Shown here in pieces: positions 55,534 to 64,000 of a stretch of 64,000 bases of DNA. The stretch lies in assembly GCA_028293725.1 (NCBI GenBank), contig JAQGOE010000312.1, positions 1 through 64,000 of the forward strand, given 5' to 3'. The notes beneath the pieces were generated by a model. That model had not been told where the DNA came from and made no database searches. It saw only the letters and a list, made by a program, of their open reading frames with translations. Position 1 is the first letter of the stretch. Each line of letters starts with the position of its first letter. The position numbers and the translations under genes were made by a program. The DNA comes from Gammaproteobacteria bacterium (lineage in GTDB: Bacteria > Pseudomonadota > Gammaproteobacteria > Steroidobacterales > Steroidobacteraceae).

Positions 55534-56001
55534 TTATTCGACTACGAACAGCGGCTGGCCGAATTCGACCGGGTCGCCATTGCGGGCCATGATCGAGGTG
55601 ACCTTGCCGCCCTTGTCGGCTTCGATCTGGTTCATCATTTTCATGGCTTCAATGATGCACAGGACCTGGCCTACCTTGATCTCGTCGCCGATCTCGATGA
55701 ACGCCTTCGCGCCTGGTGAGGGCGAGGCATAGAAGGTGCCCACCATCGGGGCCGTGATCACATGCTCGTTCGGTTTCGGCTTGGCGGCCGGTCCCTCGAT
55801 GGCGGGCGCGGCCTTCGCGGGCGCCTCGATCTGAGGAGCCATGGCCATCGGCATGTGCGTGTACTGCGGATACATCGGCGCGCTGCCCGCGGGGGGCATC
55901 CGGCTGATGCGGACTGCTTCTTCGCCCTCTTTGATCTCGATCTCAGCAATGCCGGACTCTTCCAGCAGCTCGATGAGTTTCTTGATTTTTCGAATATCCA
56001 T
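55534..56001 (-). CDS. accB: Acetyl-CoA carboxylase, biotin carboxyl carrier protein
   Basis: A 155-residue carrier subunit. The N-terminus [23 protein letters not shown] is the family start, followed by a Pro/Ala-rich flexible linker (residues 35-78). The biotinyl domain carries the motif EAMKMMNQ with biotin attached to Lys121. Length matches E. coli AccB (156). Its ATG is 37 bp after the aroQ stop, and accC follows directly. Confidence 0.98.
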   Translation of the reverse strand: MDIRKIKKLIELLEESGIAEIEIKEGEEAVRISRMPPAGSAPMYPQYTHMPMAMAPQIEAPAKAAPAIEGPAAKPKPNEHVITAPMVGTFYASPSPGAKAFIEIGDEIKVGQVLCIIEAMKMMNQIEADKGGKVTSIMARNGDPVEFGQPLFVVE

Positions 56002-56038
56002 GCCGGGAATGCTCCCCTCAAAAGGTCGAAGAATGGGA

Positions 56039-56485
56039 TTAAGGACGTGCTGCGAGGTGGCGCGCCGCAGCGCGCACCGCCAGCTCGTAGCCGAAGGCGC
56101 CGAGGCCGGCGATCACGCCGACTGCGATGTCCGAGAAATAGGAGTGCCGCCGGAACGGCTCACGGGCGTGAGTATTCGAGAGGTGCACTTCGATGAATGG
56201 CAGCCGTACGGCCGCGATAGCGTCCCGTAGCGCCACGCTCGTATGCGTGAAGGCGGCGGGATTGAAAATGAGAAAGCCGATCCCGTCCGCCGGTGCCCGC
56301 TGGATGTGCTCGATGAGCTCGTGCTCCGCATTGCTCTGGAACGCGCTCAGCTCGTGCCCTGTTTCACGGGCTACCTCGATGGCGCGTTTCTCGATGGACT
56401 CCAGCGTCTCCGCTCCGTAGATGCCGGGTTCACGACTGCCGAGCAGGTTCAGATTCGGGCCGTTCAGCAACAGCACTCGAGCCAT
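56039..56485 (-). CDS. aroQ: 3-Dehydroquinate dehydratase, type II
   Basis: A 148-residue dodecameric dehydratase of the shikimate pathway. The N-terminus [22 protein letters not shown] contains the active-site Asn and Tyr. [16 protein letters not shown] is the catalytic-loop region with His, and [34 protein letters not shown] includes the second His and the Arg. The ATG chosen gives [19 protein letters not shown] is nine bases upstream. It is the first gene of the leftward aroQ-accB-accC-prmA run. Confidence 0.96.
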   Translation of the reverse strand: MARVLLLNGPNLNLLGSREPGIYGAETLESIEKRAIEVARETGHELSAFQSNAEHELIEHIQRAPADGIGFLIFNPAAFTHTSVALRDAIAAVRLPFIEVHLSNTHAREPFRRHSYFSDIAVGVIAGLGAFGYELAVRAAARHLAARP

Positions 56486-56641
56486 TTGGTCATTCCGCAT
56501 GCCGATCGGCGCCCGGCGGGCGCGTGGAAAACGGTCGCGAATGTAACCTAATTCGAGGCGATTGGGGTACTTATTGATTCGATATACGAAGAACGCTCAA
56601 GAACGCGGAATTCCAAACCGCGCTGCCGCCGAGGTCTCCCG

Positions 56642-57355
56642 CTAGTGCGCTGCCTCGAGCCGCGCCATCTTGGTCGCGATCTGCTGCTGGGCGGTCTTCA
56701 GATCGACTCCACCCGAGTCGACGTCCCGGAGACCGTCGAGAATGATCTTCGCCTCATCACGACCCAACTCGCCGACTTTGACGGTGAAGATCCGTCCCTG
56801 CCGGTCGGCGAACACGGTAAACGGGAAGACCGTATCCATGCCAAAGGCGTCGATGGCCGCCATGCCGTCCTTTTCGCCGATGAGTACAGGATAATCGATG
56901 CCGATCTTACGTGTGTAATCCAGTACGGCATCCTTGAAATCGACCGCGATGCCGACCACTTCCAGCGATTCTCCCGAGCGTTCGTGGCGCAGACTCTTCA
57001 ATAACGGTATTTCGCGCCGGCAGGGATCGCACCAGGTCGCCCAGAAATTCACCATCAGCGGCCGACCCTTCCACTCGGAGAGCTTGTGTGGGGTTCCGCT
57101 GCCGTCTGGCATCGTGACGTCGGGCAGCACATCGGGGATCCTCTTCGCACTCGGAGGCGCGGACCCGTCCGATTCACCCACGGACGGCTTTGAGCGCACC
57201 GTGCCCGGGTACTGAACCGGGGTCAGGGTCGAGGAGTGCGTTGCCGACAGGCGATAGGCCACGAAGCCGCCCGCGCCGGCGGCACTCAGTAGGGCAATGG
57301 CAAGAATGACCTTCGCTATCGCAGGCGGTTGGGACGCATTTTTGTCCGCGGTCAT
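56642..57355 (-). CDS. Membrane-anchored TlpA-like thioredoxin
   Basis: A 237-residue thiol-disulfide protein. The N-terminal helix (AKVILAIALLSAAGAGGFVAYRL, residues 14-36) anchors it in the inner membrane with the thioredoxin domain outside. WATWCDPCRREIPLLKSL has the active cysteines at 109 and 112. Asp, not Gly or Pro, precedes the second Pro. FPFTVFADRQGRI is the cis-Pro region. These are used as reductants of periplasmic thiols, for example cytochrome c or copper-site maturation. The ATG overlaps the dsbD stop (ATGA), so DsbD is its likely electron donor. Confidence 0.9.
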   Translation of the reverse strand: MTADKNASQPPAIAKVILAIALLSAAGAGGFVAYRLSATHSSTLTPVQYPGTVRSKPSVGESDGSAPPSAKRIPDVLPDVTMPDGSGTPHKLSEWKGRPLMVNFWATWCDPCRREIPLLKSLRHERSGESLEVVGIAVDFKDAVLDYTRKIGIDYPVLIGEKDGMAAIDAFGMDTVFPFTVFADRQGRIFTVKVGELGRDEAKIILDGLRDVDSGGVDLKTAQQQIATKMARLEAAH

Positions 57356-59364
57356 CCCCCGAGCGCTTCCCGCGCGTGCGAGGCGAACTCGTCAGCCTTC
57401 ATGAAGCCCACGACTCGGTAATTGGCGCGCTCCTGGCCGTTGAGTCCGTAGAAGGCGATGGTCGGCGGCCCGATGATTCCCATGTGCTTCAAGAGCGCCT
57501 GATCGTCGGCGTCGTTTTCGGTCACGTCCGCGCGCAAGAGCACGGTGCGATCCAGAGCCGTTTTCACCGCCGAGTCCGTGAACGTGTACTTCTCCATCTC
57601 CTTACAGGAGACACACCACTTGGCGGAGAAGTCGACCAGCACGGTGCGTCCTTCCGTCTGCGCCAGCGTGATTTCCCGCTGGAGGTCGGCCACCGACTTG
57701 ATCGTGCGGAAAGGCAGTTCGTGCTGGTGGGCTGTGCGCGATGCGAACGGCGAGAGTGGGTCGGTGCCCCCCAGCGCCGATCCCGTGATCAGTGCCAGGC
57801 CATACACACCAGCGGCCGCTCCAACGAAGCGCACCACCCAGGTCGCAGCGGAGCGCTTACGGATCTCAGTCAAAAGGAGCCACGCACAGACCAGGGCCGG
57901 AATCGCCCACAGCACCAGAGATAGGCGCTCGGGGATGATACGAGCCAACATCCAGGCGGCTACCGCCAGCATCATCACGCCGAAGAGCTTCTTGACCGTA
58001 TCCATCCATGCGCCGGCTTTCGGCAGCAGTTTCCCGGCCGAGGCCCCGACGACCAGCAGTGGCGTGCCCATGCCGATGCTCATCGCGAAAAGGGCGGCCG
58101 CGCCTCGCGCAATCTGCCCTGTCTGACCGATTACAATGAGCGCCCCGACGAGCGCCGGTCCAACACAAGTGGTGACAATGAGCGCCGACAAGACGCCCAT
58201 CAGGGCCACGCCGCCGAAAGTTCCTGCGGCCTGCTTATTACTGACGTCGGCGACCCTTGTCTGGATTGCCGCGGGCATTTGAATGGTGAAAAGGCCAAAC
58301 ATCGAGAGGGCCAGCACGATGAACAAGGCGGCAAACAGCGCGAGAATCCACGGCTGCTGAAAGACCGTTTGCACCTGTTTGCCCGCCGCTGCGCATAGCG
58401 CGCCCGCGATTGTGTAGGTGAAGGCCATTCCCAACACGTAGGTGAGCGACAGCGCGAACGCGCGGCCGGTCGTCACATTCTTACCCTGGCCCGCGATGAT
58501 CCCGGAAAGGATGGGGACCATCGGCAACACACAGGGCGTAAAGGCCAGCACCAGGCCCGCGAGGAAGAAGCCGCCGAGCATCAGGAAGGTATTGCCCGAC
58601 TTGATGAGGGTGGCGAAACGGTCTTGCTCGGAGACGTAGCCCGTTGCGTCGGCGGCGCTGGATGCGATGCCGGCGGAGGTCCCCGCACTCGAGAGGGCGC
58701 TCGCACTGGCGACGCTCGCCGCGCTGTTGCTGCCGCCGGCTGTGCTGCTGACAGTGCCAGCGCCGACTGTGCTGCTCATGCTGCCTGCGGCACCCGCGCC
58801 TCCGTTTCCGGACGGCAGGCTCACCATTATTTCCTTAGTGATCGGCGGATAGCACAACCCCGCGGTGGCGCATCCCTGGTAGGTCACCTGCAGGGGTAAC
58901 GCGAGTTCGGCAGCCGAAGCGCGCGCGACGGGCACGCCCGCGACGAGCTCGTGATGGTAGATCTCCTGCTTTCCGAAGTACTCATCTGACTTCGTCTCGC
59001 CGGTCGGCATCTCGAGGGCGCCCAGTTGCGCCTTGTCGCTGGTGGTCGCGGCTTTTACGCGCGTGCGATAAAGGTAGTACCCGTCGGCGATCTGCCAGAT
59101 GAGGCGCACATGGTCGGGGCCGTCCGGGATAGCATCGAAGCGGAACGCTTCGTCGGGCGGCAGGAACTCGTCGCCACCGGACTTCGCCTTTGAGGCTCCC
59201 AGCACCGCGTCGATCCCCTTCGAGGTCAGGGAGGACGTCGATGAAGCGTCAGCGCTGGTCGCGGACACCGCCGCGGCAGCTAACTGACCCGCTCCCGCGC
59301 CCAGCAGAACGAGGGCGGTGAGCCGAAATCCAATCGCAATATGTTTAATCATGGTCGATGTCAT
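57352..59364 (-). CDS. dsbD: Thiol:disulfide interchange protein DsbD
   Basis: A 670-residue inner-membrane protein carrying electrons from cytoplasmic thioredoxin to the periplasm. It has a signal peptide, then the alpha domain with Cys in YQGCATAGLCYPP, then a 60-residue Ser/Ala/Gly/Thr-rich linker (about residues 184-247). The eight-helix beta domain has FTPCVLPMVPILSG and VTTCVGPALVGALIVIG cysteines. The thioredoxin-like gamma domain ends with FSAKWCVSCKEMEKYTF. All three redox pairs are present. Start ATG 59364 is preferred; ATG 59352 is possible. It is divergent from groES. Confidence 0.95.
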   Translation of the reverse strand: MTSTMIKHIAIGFRLTALVLLGAGAGQLAAAAVSATSADASSTSSLTSKGIDAVLGASKAKSGGDEFLPPDEAFRFDAIPDGPDHVRLIWQIADGYYLYRTRVKAATTSDKAQLGALEMPTGETKSDEYFGKQEIYHHELVAGVPVARASAAELALPLQVTYQGCATAGLCYPPITKEIMVSLPSGNGGAGAAGSMSSTVGAGTVSSTAGGSNSAASVASASALSSAGTSAGIASSAADATGYVSEQDRFATLIKSGNTFLMLGGFFLAGLVLAFTPCVLPMVPILSGIIAGQGKNVTTGRAFALSLTYVLGMAFTYTIAGALCAAAGKQVQTVFQQPWILALFAALFIVLALSMFGLFTIQMPAAIQTRVADVSNKQAAGTFGGVALMGVLSALIVTTCVGPALVGALIVIGQTGQIARGAAALFAMSIGMGTPLLVVGASAGKLLPKAGAWMDTVKKLFGVMMLAVAAWMLARIIPERLSLVLWAIPALVCAWLLLTEIRKRSAATWVVRFVGAAAGVYGLALITGSALGGTDPLSPFASRTAHQHELPFRTIKSVADLQREITLAQTEGRTVLVDFSAKWCVSCKEMEKYTFTDSAVKTALDRTVLLRADVTENDADDQALLKHMGIIGPPTIAFYGLNGQERANYRVVGFMKADEFASHAREALGG

Positions 59365-59627
59365 AGGATGGCCATCCGCGGCAACTGGGGAGCGTGGTCC
59401 GGGCTCCTCGTGGGGACGTGCCTCTCGAAGAGGCGAGTATAGGCAATGGAATGATTTCCGGTACCCGGGACGAATGAAGTGATTTGGGCCGCATTTCACG
59501 GTCCCCTGCAGCAAAAGACCGGGGTTTTGGACGTCCTATGGCCGTTCCGGTTCGCCGGGGTGCGTTCCCGACCAGGTGTCGGACACTGGCCTGCTGCATC
59601 GCAATTCCAAAAATAGTTGCTGTTCGG

Positions 59628-59656
59628 CTTGAATTCGGGAGGTCGCTGCCTAAAAT
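59628..59656 (+). promoter_or_regulatory. Promoter of groESL (sigma-70, possible heat-shock overlap)
   Basis: TTGAAT at 59629-59634 and TAAAAT at 59651-59656 are 16 bases apart, a usable sigma-70 promoter. CTTGAA at 59628-59633 also matches the -35 of the heat-shock sigma-32, but no good CCCCAT-type -10 follows. The promoter runs directly into the CIRCE operator. Confidence 0.55.
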
Positions 59657-59682
59657 TAGCAGCCACGCCGGGGGAGTGCTAA
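59656..59682 (+). promoter_or_regulatory. CIRCE operator for HrcA
   Basis: TTAGCAGCC (59656-59664), a nine-base spacer and GAGTGCTAA (59674-59682) match the CIRCE element TTAGCACTC-N9-GAGTGCTAA with two mismatches in the left arm and a perfect right arm. It lies at the likely transcription start of groES and so predicts repression by HrcA. A further half-site TTAGCACC begins at 59700, 17 bases beyond. hrcA itself is not in this window. Confidence 0.85.
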
Positions 59683-59750
59683 TAAGCCCCTGCCCGGCGT
59701 TAGCACCAAGCAATCCATTACAACTCAATTTGTTCTCAAGGAGCTTCCCC

Positions 59751-61701
<1,951 letters not shown>

Positions 61702-61711
61702 TTGAGGATAA

Positions 61712-61741
61712 GTCGGAAGTCGCCAAAGAGGCGCTTCCGAC
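61712..61741 (+). terminator. Hairpin just after groEL
   Basis: GTCGGAAG and CTTCCGAC pair, with inner GCC/GGC pairs, ten bases after the groEL stop. No T-run follows, so it may protect the transcript end rather than terminate; a better terminator follows at 61879. Confidence 0.5.
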
Positions 61742-61878
61742 ACCCCTCGAAAGAGGTATCGAATCTGTCATAAACGTTCGGTATTCTTTCGACATTGGTT
61801 TAGGAGTTGGCGCTGTGCACCCTGCATAGCACGGCTCCCAAAGACGCGGAACAAGACCCCCTATTCCGCGCAACACCT

Positions 61879-61908
61879 CGAGCCCCGCCTAGTGCGGGGC
61901 TTTTTTTT
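61879..61908 (+). terminator. Intrinsic terminator downstream of groESL
   Basis: AGCCCCGC and GCGGGGCT form an eight-base-pair stem around a five-base loop and are followed by eight T. It lies about 180 bp after the groEL stop, at the end of a region with no gene. Confidence 0.9.
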
Positions 61909-61912
61909 ATTT

Positions 61913-61940
61913 GGCCAAAAAAGCCTGCGGCTTTTTCGGC
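61913..61940. terminator. Second hairpin behind the groESL terminator
   Basis: AAAAAGCC, a three-base loop and GGCTTTTT form a clean hairpin a few bases past the first terminator. Its symmetrical A/T arms allow it to act on either strand. The remaining gap to 62184 shows only the likely promoter region for the next gene; no ORF is convincing there. Confidence 0.6.
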
Positions 61941-62184
61941 GGGCCAGCCTACTGATGCTTAGGGGCACGCGGCCGAGCCCGCGAATAGCAGGCCAGTTGC
62001 AGCTGTTGCTGTTACGCGATAGTTGTGGCCGTGCGATTCACGGGTGTTGGCGGCAAGTGTTCTTGCATTGCGACACTCGCTTCTCGTTCGTGAAAGAGAG
62101 ACGTCGTTGGGGGACGACGGTTTGCGGGAACGCTGTTAAGTCCGTACGGTCGCTCGCGTCAAGATTCGGCTCGAGGACTTTTTC

Positions 62185-64000
62185 ATGAGTAACTCACTGT
62201 TCCCCAGACTTCGTAAGCATTCGCGTGGCTTGCAGTTGATTGTCGGATGTTGTGCCGCGCTCCTGGTGGCTGCTTGTGGGGGCTCGGGTGCTAATGAGCT
62301 GACTACCAAGGCGGGTGGCCGGTCGACGACCGGGGTGACCGGGACTATGGGCGGTACGGCCGGGGGCACGGCGACCGTGATGTCCTGCAGCGGAAGCTGT
62401 GGCGGGTCAATGGTGACGATGACCGATGCGGCGGGCGATTTCCTCAGCTACATCGTGACGCTGACCTCGTTGCAACTGCAGACCGCTAGCGGTGCGTCCG
62501 TCGAAACATTGCCCGCTCCGACGCCGGTGGACTTCACGAAGCTCGTGAATCTCACCGAGATCCTGAGCGCTGGCCAGATTCCGGCCGCCGATTACGTGAG
62601 CGCGCAACTCACGCTCAACTTCGCGAATGCGCAGATTACCGCCGCAGACGCGATGGGCAATCCCGTGACGCTGTCTCCGGTGGATGCCAAGGGAACCGCG
62701 TTGACCGGCACTCTGACCGTTACGGTGCAGCTCGATAACACCAACCGTCTCATCATCACGCCCGGGGACACCGGCCGGCTGGCGTTCGATTTCAATCTTG
62801 CGGCATCCAACATGGTGAACCTCACGGCCATGACCGTGCAGGTAGCTCCGACGCTCGTCGCGACCGTCGTGCCCTCCGACACCAAACAAGTGCGTGTTCG
62901 TGGGCAACTCGCGAGTGTGAATGCCGCGCAAAACGACTTCGTCCTGAACGTGCAGCCGTTCGCGGTGCAGACCACGACGGCCGGCCAGGTAACGGCGCAA
63001 GTCGCCGCGACCACTACTTATCAGATCAACGGCACGGCCTTCGTCGGTATGGCTGGGCTGACTGCCCTTGCGGCTCTGCCGGCGAATACGATGGTCGCGG
63101 CATTCGGGTCATTGCAGACCGGCACCATGCCCACGTTCACTGCGACCAACATCCTGGCGGGCACGAGTTTGGAGAGCGCTTCCAAGGACCACCTCTCCGG
63201 TACCGTCATCGCTCGCTCGGCGAACGCGCTCACGGTTCGTAGTGCCACGTGGACGAAACCGGACGGCTGGTTCGGCTTCGAGCACATGGACGCCACAGTC
63301 AATGTCGGCGCGAATACATCCGTGACCGAAGAAGGGCAGATGGGGGCTTTTACCGCCGCCAACATCTCGGTTGGCCAACATATCGATGCGTTCGGCATGG
63401 CCACCCAGGGAGCGAACGGTGCCTTAATCCTCGACGCGACCGCCGGTCAGGTGCAGTTGGACATCACGCCGCTGTGGGGCACGGTGGCCACCATGGCGAC
63501 CGGAAGCCTGACGCTCAATCTGCAGTCCCTCGATGGCCTGCCGCCCAGTGTGTTTACGTTCGCCGGCACCGGAACGAATACAGCGGCGGATGCCGTCGCG
63601 ACGGCGTACGTGGTGAATACCGGCGCGTTGAGTCAGACGGGCCTGGTCGCGAACGCGCCGGCGCGGGCCTTCGGATTCGTAACACCGTTTGGTAAGGCGC
63701 CGCCGGACTTCGCTGCGGAATCGCTCGAGAACTTCGCGGCCGTCGCAGCTGATCTTGTCGTCGGTTGGGGACACGCGGGATCCGCCACCGCCTTTACCGG
63801 TCTGACCGCGACAAGCACGTCGCTGCAGCTGAACCTGGCGAATGTCGGAAATCTGCACTTCATCCAAATCGGTCCCGAGCTCGTGGATCTCACGAAGGTG
63901 GCCATGGCGCCGAGCATCGTTCCCGACACTGCATCCATGGACGTTGTCTTTACGATAGGTCACGCCGGGAAGCTGAAGACCGAGAATTTCAATACGTTTG
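62185..64000 (+). CDS. DUF4382/DUF5666-type lipoprotein, cut by right edge
   Basis: At least 605 residues, continuing past the window end. The lipobox LVAAC gives Cys at 31, followed by a Gly/Thr-rich spacer. A DUF4382-like domain begins MVTMTDAAGDFLSYIVTLTSLQLQT. Later parts have repeated beta-rich units of 60-80 residues with the DUF5666 look (VRVRGQLASVNAAQNDFVLNV, LSGTVIARSANALTVRSATW). GAGGA precedes the ATG by about nine bases. Such lipoproteins are widespread in this group, with no known function. It has its own promoter region downstream of the groESL terminators. Confidence 0.82.
   Translation, partial: MSNSLFPRLRKHSRGLQLIVGCCAALLVAACGGSGANELTTKAGGRSTTGVTGTMGGTAGGTATVMSCSGSCGGSMVTMTDAAGDFLSYIVTLTSLQLQTASGASVETLPAPTPVDFTKLVNLTEILSAGQIPAADYVSAQLTLNFANAQITAADAMGNPVTLSPVDAKGTALTGTLTVTVQLDNTNRLIITPGDTGRLAFDFNLAASNMVNLTAMTVQVAPTLVATVVPSDTKQVRVRGQLASVNAAQNDFVLNVQPFAVQTTTAGQVTAQVAATTTYQINGTAFVGMAGLTALAALPANTMVAAFGSLQTGTMPTFTATNILAGTSLESASKDHLSGTVIARSANALTVRSATWTKPDGWFGFEHMDATVNVGANTSVTEEGQMGAFTAANISVGQHIDAFGMATQGANGALILDATAGQVQLDITPLWGTVATMATGSLTLNLQSLDGLPPSVFTFAGTGTNTAADAVATAYVVNTGALSQTGLVANAPARAFGFVTPFGKAPPDFAAESLENFAAVAADLVVGWGHAGSATAFTGLTATSTSLQLNLANVGNLHFIQIGPELVDLTKVAMAPSIVPDTASMDVVFTIGHAGKLKTENFNTF

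Noticed and set aside
54524..55732. 402-codon plus-strand frame over accC
   Set aside because: It is antisense to accC and accB; the enzymes are unmistakable on the minus strand.

Overview
The window looks like a stretch of a high-GC gammaproteobacterial chromosome, most likely from the Xanthomonadales/Nevskiales/Steroidobacteraceae side of the class. The evidence is gene content and order: a PlsB acyltransferase, biosynthetic SpeA, GreB and Fis; rhlB divergent from trxA-rho; the run aroQ-accB-accC-prmA-(DUF3426)-dusB-fis-purH-purD; dsbD divergent from groES-groEL; and a large TonB-dependent receptor of the kind abundant in steroid- and polymer-degrading relatives. I found no rRNA, tRNA, CRISPR array, insertion sequence, integrase or plasmid function. 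The taxon is inferred from context, not measured.

Layout. 1-11.3 kb: an exported S9 peptidase (cut by the left edge), a GST, a HAD phosphatase, an MFS transporter, an unrecognised two-gene operon, a NUDIX hydrolase, a P-loop kinase-like protein and an exported M16 peptidase. 11.3-21.4 kb: a UvrD-like helicase, a lipoprotein methyltransferase, an RRM protein, arginine decarboxylase, a sulfurtransferase, an SspA-like GST, homospermidine synthase, GreB and a 68-residue protein. 21.4-30.3 kb: an MHYT-GGDEF-EAL protein, a LemA lipoprotein, an L,D-transpeptidase lipoprotein with a repeat tail, a 51-residue ORF, an orphan contractile-tail sheath protein and a TonB-dependent receptor. 30.3-41.7 kb: a hotdog protein coupled to a fused HyuA-HyuB oxoprolinase, an alpha/beta hydrolase, PlsB, a DUF2214 membrane protein, ArfB, an MscS channel with a small YdcH-like protein, and YrfG. 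41.7-46.4 kb: rhlB, trxA-rho, an outer-membrane barrel protein and a small unknown gene. 46.6-56.5 kb: one leftward block running from aroQ to purD and a thioesterase. 56.6-64 kb: a TlpA-like thioredoxin coupled to dsbD, then groESL behind a CIRCE operator, then a DUF4382/DUF5666-type lipoprotein cut by the right edge.

How the genes work together. speA and hss mark a polyamine route from arginine via agmatine and putrescine to homospermidine. aroQ, accBC, purHD and plsB are house-keeping biosynthesis. dusB, fis, prmA, rho, rhlB, greB and arfB serve RNA and translation. dsbD and the TlpA-like protein form an envelope thiol-reduction unit next to the cytoplasmic chaperonin.

Most unusual points: an orphan tail-sheath gene with no other phage or injection-system gene; an unrecognised two-gene operon with a possible ECF-type promoter; a pentapeptide minisatellite inside the oxoprolinase HyuA domain; repeated low-complexity expansions in several envelope proteins; and an exported lipoprotein with a methyltransferase fold.
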